Counted from the first letter of the stretch, positions 22,760-34,592 are shown. The stretch: DNA of 64,000 nt from Nemophila menziesii (GCA_029959085.1 JARWIR010000031.1:3100001-3164000); one strand, 5' to 3'. Notes: generated from the letters alone by a model not told the origin. Made by a program: numbers and translations.

Positions 22760-25439
22760 GTGAATCCTTGGCCTCCTCTTGTGGAGCCTGAGTGGAGCTT
22801 CATATATTATAATAAACTCTTAAAAGAAGACAGAGCACGAAGAAAAGTAATGGCAGAGCAGCAAGTAGGACAAGATTCACCACTAGTTGTAGATCTGCCA
22901 CTTGGTCCATTAGGCCATATACCACCAACACCACCAGAAGATAACAGATATATTAACATACTTGAACAAGATCTCCCAGGTCTGGGATAACCTTTTCGAG
23001 TTCAATCATTAGGTTATCGTCCTCCAAAGATCCAGAATATCAAGTACAAGCCCGATCCGGGTATGCTAAATCAATTTTCGAATTTTGGACTCAATAGTGG
23101 TTTAGCAATTCAAGATCCGGTAAGAGCGATTCAGAAGTTCATGCAGATTTGTGATGCCTACATCATCCCGGGCATTACACGCGAGCAACTGTATTGTCAC
23201 ATGTTTTTGTTCTTTTTTACCAGCAAAGTTAGTGATTGGCTAGATAGACAACCACCAGGTACATTAAATACTTTGACAGAACTTCAAGCCGCGTTCTTTA
23301 ACCGTTTTTATCCAAAGAGTATGAGACTCAAAGATTAAATAGAGCTTTCTAAGTTTCACCAAGAGAATGAAGAAGAAGTAGGAGACGCATGGACAAGATT
23401 TCAACAAAAATTAGCTAGATGTCTGCTTCATGGTTATACCCCATCTCTACAGTTAGCTATGTTTTATCAAGGTATCAATGCCGAGAGTAGATTAAAGGTA
23501 GATAATCTTGGAAAAGGAGGATTTGTGTTCATGGATCCTATAGAAGCCGTCGAAGGTATGGAACGTATAATAGAAACAGAATGGAGTTGGCCACTTTGGC
23601 GAGATCTTATTACAAACACCAAAAGTACGCTTCGATTAGATGCAGATACTGCAAACTCAACTCAATTAACCGCATTAGAGAATCATATCAAAGAGATTAA
23701 GCTTGAGATGCATAAGAATTAAGTTGCAGCAAATATAGTGCAAGAAGCACAAGGTTGTCTGAAGTGTGAGGTACCAAATCATACATGGAAAGAGTGCGAA
23801 GGAAATCCAGCATCTGTTTATTTCATATCCAACTGAGAAAATTATCAATTTGGTAATAGGAATCATCCGGGTATACGGTATTCAAATCCACAGGGGGCCG
23901 CTAATCAAGGTAACTATCAACCTCGACCCCAGAATAACTCTTACCAACCAAGAGGTCAAGTTCTGTATCAGGTAAATCAGAATTATAATAGACCTGCTCC
24001 TCCACCATAACCTGCTAATGACGCTTATACCGATACTTTAGCTTAGAAGTCTTTACCAAAATATCCTCAAGAGGGAGTTGTGGGAAATAAAAAATTGAAA
24101 GATTTCATGGATTTTATGACAACTAATATGCATTCGCAGAACAAGAAGCTTCAATTCAGATTTTAGGTACGCCAGTTGATCAAATGAGTAAAATTGTAAC
24201 GAACATTGTGGAAGCAAAATAATTGAAAGCTATCGAAGGAGATGATGCCAGTGTTGGGTTCAAAGCGTGTAAGGCTAGTTGCCCTGAAATAGAAGAGAAT
24301 AAGAAGTACCGCATGCTACAGAAAATGTTGTGGAAGTTCCTAAAACTAAAGAAGAACCAACCTAGTGTAGCCCTGAAGACTCTGACTGTTCTGAAGATGA
24401 GGATTCATCCGAGAGATCTGAATTTATAAACCATCTAAGAGATATGCAAGTAGAAATTAGATCGATTATGGAGTTACAAGCTGAAAGAGCTAAAGAGAAA
24501 GAGGAAGAAGCCTCAAAAGAGCTGAAAGATGAAGTTGCACCTGCTGTGCAAGAAAAGAAAGAAGAAGAAAAGGTAAGCTCGCCACCAGTTGTTGTCCAAA
24601 CAATGTCACCAACTATTCCTGATTCAAATCCAAAGGTTGACATTGAACTCAAGACATTTGTAGAGGCGTATACTCCAGAAAATATCAACTCCCAAATGCT
24701 TGAGATTGCTAAGAAAGGGATTACACCGCAACAAGTTTCCACACAAGCTATTCCAAAGAAAGAAGCTGGTGTAGAAGCCAGAAAAGAGACTTTGGCTCAT
24801 ATTGAGAGGGTGAAGCTTATGTCAAAGTCCGTGATCGATAGAGTTGGACTTCAAAAAGCAGAGAAAGCTCCAGTGAAGTTGCAGTTTGCTGACAACTCAG
24901 TTACGAAGACATCGGGAACAGTGCAGGACGTATACACCCGGTCAGGTAATATCACCATCCCTACTAACTTTGTTATACTTGAATTTGAAGCAGATAAGTA
25001 GGTTCCAATCATACTTGGAAGGCCGTTCATGGCCACCAGTCAAAGCATCATCAACTTCTAGGAGGAAACAGTCATCCTCCATGCTAAAAACGTAACCAAG
25101 ACATTCCATGGTTGGGAAAATAAACCAAAGAAGTTGAGTTCCACCGTTCCTATCATCCACAACCTTTCACATCACAGTGTCCTTAAAAAAATCCACGCAA
25201 AGCCTGTGGATATTGAGACAGATATTGAGTTTGGGGTCGGACATGAAGTTTTATGGAAAGCCCACAAACCAGAGAATAGGCCACGAAGTCATAAAGATTC
25301 GTGGATGGGACCATTCATAGTCACTAAAGTTTTTTCAGCTAAAGTGATAGAGATCAAACCCAAGAGGGGCATCAAACGAAAGTTAGTAGACGTTCATAAC
25401 CTTGCTCGTTGCTGGGGAGGTTATATTCGCAAATCTTGA
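22760..25439 (+). pseudogene. Element B Gag-protease-integrase tail, decayed
   Basis: The frame opens with NPWPPLVEPEWSF, aligned to H's start, but the initiator is GTG (22760). Capsid domain 23063-23722 with QDPVRAIQKFMQICDAY, VSDWLDRQPPGTLN, FFNRFYPKSMRLKD and LARCLLHGYTP. Zinc knuckle CLKCEVPNHTWKEC near 23757-23798. Glu/Lys-rich linker 24223-24650. Protease part within 24444-25001. The segment with the catalytic aspartate is deleted: HIER is joined directly to VKLMSKSV. It then reads through ILGRPFMATSQS-equivalent sequence to an integrase SH3-like tail open at 25134-25439 (FGVGHEVLWKAHKPENRP, WMGPFIVTKVFSAKVIEI, NLARCWGGYIRKS). About ten stops or frameshifts. The protease-to-tail junction is the same as in H. 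Confidence 0.82.
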
Positions 25440-25450
25440 TAGAGGTAACG

Positions 25451-25498
25451 CATCTAACTTTAAAAGATGTTAAGTAAAAGTGTTGTACGGGAGACAAC
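25451..25498 (+). other. Paired hairpins after the element B integrase tail
   Basis: CATCTAACTTTAAAAGATG (25451-25469; 5-bp stem, 9-base loop) and GTTGTACGGGAGACAAC (25482-25498). The first stem differs from D and H by a paired change (C-G-T-C-T/A-G-A-C-G to C-A-T-C-T/A-G-A-T-G) that keeps the pairing. Confidence 0.7.
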
Positions 25499-25639
25499 CC
25501 GCATGTTTTTATGTTTTTATGTCTTTAAATTTTTTTTTTAGTTTAGTTGTTTTTAGTTGATATTTCATTATTGAGAAAGGTATGAGTGTTTTTGATGTTC
25601 AAGTACATAACAAATTGAGTTAGGGAAAGAAATACAAAA

Positions 25640-25985
25640 ATTCGGCGAAAACTAGACCAGTCATGCGATACACCGCAGGAGAAGTCTGGTGCACCTCATG
25701 TCCAAAACTGTGGAGACAGCTTTCACTACAGTCCAATGCCGAGACAAGGGATACAAAACCATATCGAGAAGAGAAAATACGGTCTAAACGGAAGAAGGGT
25801 CCGATGAACCGCACCAACCCCCCGGTTTACCGCAAGACCAAAACTGTGGCGACGATTTTCCAATACGGTATATTGCCGAGACAAGCTGCCCAAAACCGTA
25901 TGGATGACTAGCGAATACATTTTTTCAACCCTTGACTCTAGTATACCGCGGCTCACGTCCGGTGCACCGAACGGCGCCGACAGAT
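25640..25985 (+). repeat. Element B GC-rich palindrome island
   Basis: Contains CGGTGCACCG (25960-25969), GTATACCGCGGC, CGGTTTACCGC and ACACCGCAGG, at the same position as in the other elements. Overlapping ORFs on both strands (25620-25956) are by-products. Confidence 0.65.
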
Positions 25986-26421
25986 CCAGATCCGAAGGGT
26001 TATAAAAGTTTGGTATTGAAGAAGAGGTTAGTTTTTACACGAATTATTCAATACTTTAGCCTCTCTTTCTTCCACAAACCTCTCCTAACTCCATTAAAGC
26101 TTCGACAAACCTTTCCCAAGCATCAAAACACTACCCAATCACCATAAAGATACATCCAATCCTTTGCTTACATCATTACAAAGAAGATTCAACTACCCAT
26201 ATCATATCAAAACGCTTTGAATCCAAGAATCAAAAGCCTAAATTTCCAAATTTCACCCAACAATTTCTTAGATCCGTACCAATCAACAAGAAATTCATCA
26301 CACCTATATAGAGAATCATTTTCATAACACCTTTCCTAACCCAAATAAAGCTTATACAACCTATAATCAAGAGTTTCAAATTTCAAGAATGGTTAAAGCT
26401 TTGAATTGGAGGTTAATTTAG
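25986..26421 (+). other. Element B spacer before the second ORF
   Basis: AC-rich leader-like sequence alignable to A 17930-18340. No coding potential seen. Confidence 0.5.
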
Positions 26422-27607
26422 ATGACTAAAAGAACAGAAACATTATCTACTGTGAGAGAAATGAATAATAGTCAAAGTAAGGTATTGGGTTCTATTGAGA
26501 AGAAATCAAGTGATAAAAGTTCAAGTTCTAGTCAAAAGGGTAAAACAGTTCAAGAGAATAGAGAAAAGCTAGTTGTGGTAAGTCCAAAGAGCAAAAAGGT
26601 TTCAACATTCATAATAAAGACACCACAACCTCTACGAATCGAGATGCCAGTATCCAAGATTAATGAAGCTTCAAGGACCATGTTAGCTTCAGCACAAAAA
26701 CATTTACAGGAACTTCCTTTGGCTTATGAGAGAGTATTTGAAAAAGAAGTTGGAGAAGGTGAATACAAGAGATTCTTAGAGATGGGTGATAAATTGGGTT
26801 GGTACACGTTCATGGTAAGACGTTCAAATTTATGTAGAGAGTTAGTGTCCGATTTCTATTTAGGCCTCTTTAGCCGAGATAGTAAAGGTTGTGTTCCAGT
26901 TAGAGGCGAGTTAGTTCCTTTAGCAGTTGAAGAAATTCAGAACCACTTCTAGTTTAAGAAATTGGTCGGACCATGTAAGTATAGAGAAGAGGTGGAAAAT
27001 ATCAAGACTTTCGATTGGAATCTACTTTTTGAGCATATATTAGATAAGGAGAAGGTGCACCTTGGCCTTACAAATATCACCAAGCAGATACAAAAGTTTG
27101 TCACCATTTCCTCACAGCAAATGCCTTTGGAAACCTGAGAATTTCGGAGGTAACTAAGAAGAACGCAATCTTGTTGAATTGTATTTTAAGGGGAGAAGAA
27201 GTGGATGTGGCACAGTTGATCTTTGAGGAGGTGATGCGATTTTCGGTCTCTCCTACTTCATTATTTAGTTTGAAATATCCTACTATGATCACGTCTCTTG
27301 TTCGAAAATGGATGTGATTCCGGGTAAAAAAGAGAATCTATTTTATAATATGATGAATAATATTGACAACAATTGGATCAATACTATTTTGAGAGGAGCA
27401 ATTACAAAACTTTCAAAAGATGAAGAGGATTGTATTTGGAGAGAAAAGATGGAGGATCAATTGAATAAAATCAAAGAAGCTCAAACTTTCTTCGCCAAAG
27501 ATGTGGCACAAATAAAAGCCAATCAAGTGAACATCATGACACTCCTTGAGAAATTAAAGAAAGATCTAGTAAATCCTATCTTGGATGTCGATAATGCGAG
27601 GCAATAG
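26422..27607 (+). pseudogene. Element B second ORF (Athila-type), broken
   Basis: ATG 26422 opens a 176-residue frame with a Lys/Ser-rich N-terminus, then LPLAYERVFEKEVGEGEYK, FLEMGDKLGWYTFMVRRS, LVSDFYLGLFSRDSKGCVP and VEEIQNHF. It is stopped where H has KFKKLKG (a lysine codon became TAG). Later pieces include the HILDKEKV region, an LRGEEVDVAQLIFEEVMRF stretch near 27190-27240, and an open C-terminal frame 27308-27607 with a coiled coil (MEDQLNKIKEAQTFFAKDVA, NQVNIMTLLEKLKKDL), ending in DARQ like H. At least one deletion removes the KAPWPYKY context. Function unknown; see H for the better copy. Confidence 0.75.
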
Positions 27608-28875
27608 CCTCGAGAGTATGTTCTCTTTATTCCTTACCATTCATGTATATGATTTATCTGTTTATATTAATTTCGTTTTAGAGTCTTTTTCGAGTCGTGG
27701 GGACATGCCTCATTTTTTAGTTGGGGGTGTGGGGATTCGTTGTCTCTCATCTCCATTTTCTGTGATTCTTATGTTTTTAGGTAGAAATTAAAATTTTAAT
27801 ACATGGAAATTAGATGTAGAGTGTGTTAATAGTTTGAAAGCATAAGCTTAGTAAGTTAATGAAAGAAAGTAGTATGTTTATGAGCTGCTTTATTTTGTAT
27901 GCTTTGAGTATTTGCGGGAAAACACAAATTGATAGTAAACAAAAGATTAGTCAGCAATGCGGTATATGTTCGATCTCAGAGAGCCATGAGTGGTGTGTAG
28001 GCCATGAGATCCAAGCTAGTTGATAAACCCATTTGATGAACGTGATAAAGGTAAAAGAATGACAAAATTACATAGTTTAGAAAGTGATTAAGGCGGTTCT
28101 TTAATAAGCCCCTTGTTGCCTTTCAGCTTGTTGTCCAAATTAATATTATATATCCTTCTCAGCCCCTTCTAGCCTTTGTAAAGCATTTTTATTAACCACA
28201 TTATAAGTCATATCTCTTTAGATTATTAGGACTTTTCTATATGACCAGCACTCGAATCGCGATGCATAGACAATTGTTTTAGAGCTTGAGTTTGGGGTGG
28301 TGGGTCCACCATTATGGGAATTGTTATTCAGTTGGGATTTTTGATCTTATTAATTGTGCTCTATTCTATATTGTTATGATGATTCACAGGTTTATAAAAT
28401 GGTAACCCTTTGCCGGGGTAATAGTAAATGAAAAAAAAACTGAAAAGCATGAAAAGAAAAAATTATGAGAAAAAATAGCATGATATATTAACATAAAAAA
28501 AAGAGTCATAGCTATACAAAAGATATTTTTTTATGAAAATATAATATATTTGGACCGGCAAAGAGGAATTTTTATGTGAACATCTTTATGCTTTAATTGG
28601 GTATTAGGGATGCTACTTTGAGCATCAAACCATTGGGTTGAGTGAGAAACGTTTTACGAGAGTAACTCAAGCTCTAGGGAGATTCGTTCATGGCTAGTGA
28701 GGAGAGAGACAAAAGCTCACTCTAAATTATCAAAATATATTTATCATACCGTCCCTAAGCCAACATTACAACTTTAAAGACTTTTTGATTCTTTGATATG
28801 TAATCTAGAAGTGATTGAGCTATTATAGAGTAGTTAAGTGGATCCTTGAATACTAGTGAAGTTCGATAAAGAATT
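27608..28875 (+). other. Element B 3' non-coding region, first part
   Basis: Alignable to A 19561-20800 and D 34593-35800: GAGTCGTGGGGACATGCCTC (27690s, hairpin relic), GAGTTTGGGGTGGTGGGTCC near 28288, CTCGAATCGCGATGCAT near 28252. Interrupted by the hAT-like element just after GAAGTTCGAT. Confidence 0.65.
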
Positions 28876-29337
28876 AGGTATGGTAATGGTTATGGTTTAA
28901 AACCGAAACCGATGAATCCGAACTGATTAAAAACCGATTATGCAACCATGGATAAAACCGTTAGGTTATGGTTTTGAAGACTGTAACCGATGATTAAACC
29001 TGTTAGGTTATGGTTTTAGATAAAAATAAAACCGAAAAAACCGAAAATCCGTTTATTATTATTATCTATTTTTGTATATTTTTATAATAGTATAAATAAA
29101 AAAGTATTTTTATATCTCAAAAATAAAATCTAAATATTAAATTCAACAAAAATGTTATTTAATTAAGGATCAACCTGATATTTTATATATTTTGAAGAAT
29201 TTTATGTATTTGTGATCTTATTTTAAGAATTTTCAATATATATTTATAGATTTATAGTAAGGTTATGGTTAAAATCCAAAAAAACCGCTTTAAAAACCGA
29301 ATTCGAATTATTCGGTTATGGTTTTGAAAAGTAAATC

Positions 29338-30858
29338 AGATGTCTTCTTATTTGTGATGAATTAATATTAGTTGGAGACATCATTTTTAGTGTTTTAGGA
29401 AGTCTTCTAATCGATTTTTTCATGAATTATTGCACTTTCCTATTTCTAGTCTTGATTTAATAAATTATTATTTTTAGAGCATATTGGGTTTAATTATTTA
29501 TTTAGTGTGAAGCTTTAAAGATAATTATGGAGATTAATTAGAGTCTAAGTCAAAGACTAAGAGATATGGAAAGAGATAAGCATGGTAATTGGAGATAAGG
29601 AAAGAAAAGCTAAAAATATAGAAAAGGAAAAGCTGCCTTAAATCTGAATTTCACCACCCACGACCACAAATCAGCTTATATCTCAAATTCGGTGGAGAAT
29701 TTGGAGAAACGGTCAAGTGCAAAGTTAAATATCTTTCCGAGACGATGAATTTCAACAACTCATACGCGTCAAACAGATAAGAATTGAAGCTGTTAGGACC
29801 AAAACAAAAACGGACCTGATTTCATATTTTAGGGTTACGAATTAGAGTTGGGCTTGGAGTCCACTACTTACCTTCTCCTTCAAGAAAACGAATTAGGTAT
29901 TCCTAAACACCTATAAATACACCCTTATACCATTGTAAACATGGCCTTGCTCAGTTTCAAGCTTAGGCTTAGTCCTTACTTATATTTTCTCAGTTTTAAA
30001 TAATAACTTAGTCTTGAAATTAATATTCATCCTTAGAATCAAGCTATTCATTCAAGAAGCAAGCTGACCTATAGAGGAAGACAAGAAGAAGAAGTTGGAG
30101 AGTGACAAACTCCTCTTCTACATCTCACCTTCTCTATATTTAGGGTAATTAGCTATAGATTTGTGGCTTTACCATATTTCTGAGCTTTTATTCTGTAAGT
30201 TTTACTTTTAATTGTGGGTTATAAATTTGTCTACATTCATAATACTATTTGTTATTTTAATTGATTTGCGCTTGGCGTATATTGTTTTATGTGTTTTGAC
30301 TTATTGTTTCAACCCTAGATTTGGCCAATCTTAGGATTATTCTTAGTTATTGACAACACCACATAATCGTCTAGTTTTGATCCTTTGCCTAACTAGATAG
30401 CCATAAAGGTTTGATTTAATCACCAATCATTACTCAAGTTCCTTGGTAGTGGATAGGTTGCTCCTAAGCCTAGAAAAGACTAGGTAGAATTTAGAATCCT
30501 GGTTAATATATAATGCTTAATCTGTGACAGGTTAGAATGACAAGTTAGTAATAGACTCATATTAGTGACCCTAATCTATTTGACTTACATTTATATTTAT
30601 TTATTTGCATTATTTATTTATTCGCGTTAGACAATTGTTCATCTTATCTTATATTTTATTCTAAACATCTAAATTCATCTACACTTGTTAAATATAAGTA
30701 GATCTAACAGATTAAATCCCTACGAACGAACTTGACTTATCATTAAAACTTGCAAACGATCTGTGATACTTGCAGTGAGTTCCGTGGTTCTCAAGGGTGT
30801 GTGCTCTTTATTATTATCTTTATTTATCTATTATTTTATCACACCTTTGCCCCCACCA
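29338..30858 (+). repeat. Element D 5' LTR
   Basis: Begins AGATGTCTTC where the 3' copy has TGATGTCTCC, so the first base and the hairpin arm have each mutated once. Ends CCCCCACCA. TATAAATA at 29912-29919. Confidence 0.9.
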
Positions 30859-30864
30859 AGTTTT

Positions 30865-30882
30865 TGATGCCGTTTCCGGGGA
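30865..30882 (+). other. Primer-binding site of element D
   Basis: TGATGCCGTTTCCGGGGA, two mismatches from the tRNA-Asp-type site, 6 bases after the LTR. Confidence 0.85.
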
Positions 30883-30985
30883 TTTATTTTTAAGTTAAAT
30901 CTATCTTGTGTTTATTTAGTGTAGAAGTTTTTATTTGTTTTCAGGTTTACGCTTTCTTTTTGTTTTAGTCTTTTTCAGGTTTTAG

Positions 30986-31892
30986 ATGGCTAATCAACGG
31001 TTAGAGCTAGGTTTTCCTGGTTAATTTCGAGTTCAACACATTGGGATTCGCGTCCCAACTATCCAAGCCGTGCGATTCAAGCCCGATCCTGACCTGATTA
31101 ATCAATTCGCAAGCTATGGGAAATTTAATGGTGATACAAATCAAGATCCGGCCAGATCTGTACAGAAATTCATGCAATTCTGTGATGCCTACATTAATGA
31201 AGGTGTTACGCAAGAACAGATGTATTATTTAATGTTTCAATTTTTCTTGACCGGGAAAGCAAGCGATTGGTTAGATGATCAACCTCCCGAGCTGATAACA
31301 ATTGGGACAAGCTTCAAGAAAGATTCCTTGATAAATTTTATCCTACAAGTATGCGAGTGAAGGAACTATTGGAGCCTATGAATTTCTTACAAGAAGCCGG
31401 AGAGAGTGTTGGTGAATCATGGACGAGATTTCAAAAGATTTTGGCAAGATGTCCACTACATGGATACACGCCACAATTACAATTATCCATGTTCTGTAAT
31501 GGACTTAATAGAGAGTCAAGGCTGAGAGCAGATGATATGGGTTGTGGTAATTTTGTCTCTATGGATCCAAAAAAAGCAAAGAGTGGTATGGAAAAAATCA
31601 TCGAGACCAACATAAGTTGGCCACAAGAACAAACTCCTACCACTAACGAAGAAGAAGAAGCAAGGATTTCAAGCTTGCAAGATCAAATACAACAACTCGC
31701 TATAACAGTTAAGGAAAGCATCCCGAATCCACCTCAACAGTTATACCTCAAAGAACAAGCCTATGAAAACCAACCTAAACAACCACCAGGCTGCAATGAC
31801 ATAATATAAGTCAAGCTCAATCGCGTCATCAAGAGGAAATCACTGAGTTAAAAGAGACTATCAGTCAATTCATAGACTTCTCGAAGGACAAT
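30986..31892 (+). pseudogene. Element D gag, frameshifted
   Basis: ATG 30986 gives MANQRLELGFPG then a stop. The capsid-like domain is open at 31070-31360 (FKPDPDLINQFASYG, SVQKFMQFCDAY, GKASDWLDDQPPEL). One frameshift near 31335 moves it to the 31351-31809 frame (SMRVKELLEPMNFL, SWTRFQKILARCPLHGYTP, FCNGLNRESRLRADDM). A stop at 31807 separates it from the next frame, which continues as a glutamine-rich helical region. No CX2CX4HX4C knuckle is visible, unlike A, B, F and H. Two or three lesions would separate it from an open Gag. Confidence 0.8.
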
Positions 31893-33161
31893 ATGAGCAG
31901 ACTTGAATCAAAGATCGATGCATCAGTACTGCAAAGCCTGCAACAACAGAATCAAGATCTGAAACAGCATAATCAACTTTTAGAGAAGAATGTGATGCGA
32001 CTCACTACAATCATAGAACAAATGCAAAGTCAACTCCTACAATTGACCCAAGATACAACGTCTAACATGAAGAAGATCCAATACGTTGACAACAAGGTTA
32101 AGCCTATTAGTCTTCAAGCTGAAAAGATAAAGGAAACGCCACCATCTTCCTCAAAAGGGGATGTCCTATCAAACAAGTCAAACGTAAATCGGATGAACTT
32201 AGATGAGATAATTGTTGAATATTGGGTTGAAGAAGTTGAACATGATAAAAGTAAGAAGCCAAGACTGGTTGATGAACCAAGAATTGAAGAGAGAAGTAGA
32301 GTAAGACAACCACCCATACATTGCCACTGTCCCGCTTATCCAAAGGAGCAACAACAGAAGTGTATAGAGACGTTAAAACAAGTGAAAATTAACGTCCCTT
32401 TACTCGAAGCTATGGAAGGAAGGCGAAACTATGATCGATTCTTTATGGAGGCACACTCTAATAAAGAAAGGTTTACAATATCCAAATCTGTGACACTCAA
32501 TGAAGGGATATCAGCACAAGTTCAGCAAAGATTACCACCGAAGCTTCAAGATCCTGGAGGTTTCAACCTCCCAATCAAAATAGGTGGAATATTTCATGGA
32601 AAAGCCATGTGTGATTTAGGGGCAAGTGTGAATATCATTCCCAAAAGTATATTCAAGAAGATTGCTATTAGTGATGCAAAACCGACATCCGTAATCTTAC
32701 AACTTGCGGATCAATCAACAGCAAAGCCGTGGGGAGTAATCGAGGACGTGCACGTCCAAGTAGGTAACCTTGTTATTCCCATAGACTTTATTATTCTTGA
32801 CTATAAACCAGATAAGAACGTCTCGTTCATTCTTCGGCGTCCATTCCTAGCCACCAGCGATACCATAGTGAATGTGAATGAAGGAACCGTGACTCTACGT
32901 ATTGAAGATAACTCTGAAACGTTCTATGTTTCGGGGAAGAAGAAAAAGAAAAATGAGTCAAAAGAACTATATCCAATCAGAGTTGTAACCAAGAAGCTAG
33001 AACCTGTAAGCCCCCAAGAAACCATGGAGAAAAAGATTGAGTTTGGGGTAGGAGACGAGGTAGCATGGAAACCTCTCTTCAAACATAACAGTTCTTGGAA
33101 GGGGCCATACATTATCACGCAAATCATCTCAGAAGGAGTGGTCGAAATAAAAGTTATCTAA
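31893..33161 (+). CDS. Element D protease protein: coiled coil, aspartic protease and start of integrase tail
   Basis: Open for 422 residues. Residues about 1-70 form a strong heptad-like coiled coil rich in Gln/Leu (LQQQNQDLKQHNQLLEK). Residues about 150-185 hold the Athila pre-protease motif (KCIETLKQVKINVPLLEAME). Residues about 215-340 are a retropepsin-like domain with LPPKLQDPGGFNLPIKIGG, an intact catalytic DLGAS (AMCDLGASVNIIPKS), QLADQS, GVIEDVHVQ, IPIDFIILDY and RRPFLATSDTIV. From about 375 it runs into an integrase SH3-like tail (FGVGDEVAWK, SWKGPYIITQIISEGVVEIK) and stops at TAA 33159-33161. The tail's last part (NHLTHFWGGYKKK) is read in the following bases up to 33230. ATG 31893 lies inside the Gag frame, so the true product was probably Gag-fused. 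This is the only element here with the consensus protease active site. No polymerase domain. Confidence 0.8.
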   Translation: MSRLESKIDASVLQSLQQQNQDLKQHNQLLEKNVMRLTTIIEQMQSQLLQLTQDTTSNMKKIQYVDNKVKPISLQAEKIKETPPSSSKGDVLSNKSNVNRMNLDEIIVEYWVEEVEHDKSKKPRLVDEPRIEERSRVRQPPIHCHCPAYPKEQQQKCIETLKQVKINVPLLEAMEGRRNYDRFFMEAHSNKERFTISKSVTLNEGISAQVQQRLPPKLQDPGGFNLPIKIGGIFHGKAMCDLGASVNIIPKSIFKKIAISDAKPTSVILQLADQSTAKPWGVIEDVHVQVGNLVIPIDFIILDYKPDKNVSFILRRPFLATSDTIVNVNEGTVTLRIEDNSETFYVSGKKKKKNESKELYPIRVVTKKLEPVSPQETMEKKIEFGVGDEVAWKPLFKHNSSWKGPYIITQIISEGVVEIKVI

Positions 33162-33241
33162 GGTTGCAAGATCAGGTTGGTAAGTGTTAATCATCTCACT
33201 CACTTCTGGGGAGGCTATAAAAAGAAATAACTGAGATAACT

Positions 33242-33292
33242 CGTCTAACTTTGAAAGACGATAAACAAAAGTGCTTCTTGGGAGACAACCCA
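33242..33292 (+). other. Hairpins after the element D integrase tail
   Basis: Perfect CGTCTAACTTTGAAAGACG (33242-33260), identical to H although the flanking proteins have diverged. The second hairpin is weaker here (GTGCTTCTTGGGAGACAACC). Confidence 0.7.
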
Positions 33293-33439
33293 TGTTTTAA
33301 ATTGCTTTATGTTTTTCAATTCCTACTGTACACTTCTAAGTAATTGTCGAGTCTTAGTGTCTATGTTAAAAGAAATGAGAAAGGTGGTGTGTTAAAGTGT
33401 GCAAGAATTGAGTTTGAGGTGAAAAGGAACGAAAAGAAA

Positions 33440-33870
33440 AAAAAATCTGCAGCGCCACCTGTATACCGGACGAAATCCCCGGTATACCGGAGGGAGGAAA
33501 CACGAGCCCACGGGTTCTGGAATCGGGTTTTTTGCCGAAGGGTACCTTACTGGGACCGGCTAGCCGGTCATCTGACCGGTACGCCGGCCCGCTGTGTCCA
33601 AAAAACAAAAAAAAAATATGGACACAATTAGAGAAAACTTCGGCAAGTCATATATTTGCGCTCGGATGTCGAACTCAGGTGATTTTTGAGCCTAAACTGC
33701 ATAACTTTTTAAGATCTAGTTTTTGGAGAGGTCGTCGTTCGCGACCAATATGCCTGCCAGAACTCCGGTATGCCGGTGCCCAGAAACACGTGCCCACGGG
33801 TATCGGCTCGGGTTGTCTGCCGAGAGGTACAAAAAGTAGGACCTCTAGCACCGGTATGCCGGCCAGTAGG
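33440..33870 (+). repeat. Element D GC-rich palindrome island
   Basis: Contains perfect CCGGTATACCGG (33479-33490) and GACCGGCTAGCCGGTC (33554-33569), then CCGGTACGCCGG, CCGGTATGCCGG and relatives to about 33870. A 211-residue ORF crossing it (33532-34167) and its antisense counterpart are not supported as genes. Confidence 0.75.
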
Positions 33871-34259
33871 TCGGTTTTGAAGAGTTGGTCGCCTTATACA
33901 CTTCTTACTTTATCAAGAACAAACCCTAGCCTCTCCAAAACGATTTTTTATACCCTAACCCATTATATACCTGCACAAAGACCACTACAACACCAAAGAA
34001 CATTAAATCCTTCCTCCTATTTCATTCCAAACACACATCCAACACCACAATCATTCAAGAACATCAAGAAATCTTCTCCTTTAACCTTAAGCCTCTTCAT
34101 CAAAGCTTCAATCCTATTCATTAAACCTTCCCCAAGCCACTACATATTCATTACCCATCTCATATAACACCATAATCCTTCATTGTAAATCCTCAAAACA
34201 TCAAATTTCAAAACTCTTCTCTAGTTTTTGATTATTTGAAGTTTTGAGTTTGGGGTTCA
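33871..34259 (+). other. Element D spacer before the short second ORF
   Basis: AC-rich leader-like sequence, matching C (minus, about 13366-13740) and, more loosely, A and B. No coding potential seen. Confidence 0.5.
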
Positions 34260-34592
34260 TTGAGATGTCGAAGATTGGGAAGACAAGAATACCATGGAGA
34301 GGAAGAGGAAGTTGGAGAACTTCTTATTAACTTTTGGGTGTTAAAAGATGTAGTTGAAAGAATGGAATTTTCGGAGGATATTCATGAAGAGGTGTTACCA
34401 ACCATAGGAAAAGTCACAAAAGTGTTAGAGCTTATGCAAATCATATTACGTGGAGTGAGCAATGTTCAACATGCCACCTACGCAACACAAGGAGATCAAC
34501 CTACACGCAACAATGGAAACCAGCTTCGTGCTGGTTCAGATATGTTTTCCTATCCCTTTCTTATTTGTTTTAATTGTTTAATTGCTTCTTGA
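34260..34592 (+). pseudogene. Element D short second ORF remnant
   Basis: A frame open for 110 codons without an ATG (the nearest ATG, 34265, is in another frame and stops soon). Contains QEYHGEEEEVGELLINF, VLPTIGKVTKVLELMQ and GVSNVQHATYATQGDQ. It matches C 13050-13365 and lies where A, B and H have the long second ORF. The central domain is absent and only a coiled-coil-like C-terminus remains. Confidence 0.5.

Noticed and set aside
33532..34167. 211-residue plus-strand ORF in element D
   Set aside because: It crosses the GC-rich palindrome island and AC-rich spacer. The matching frame in C is short and broken, and the opposite strand is also open. Open frames here follow from palindromic, stop-poor sequence.
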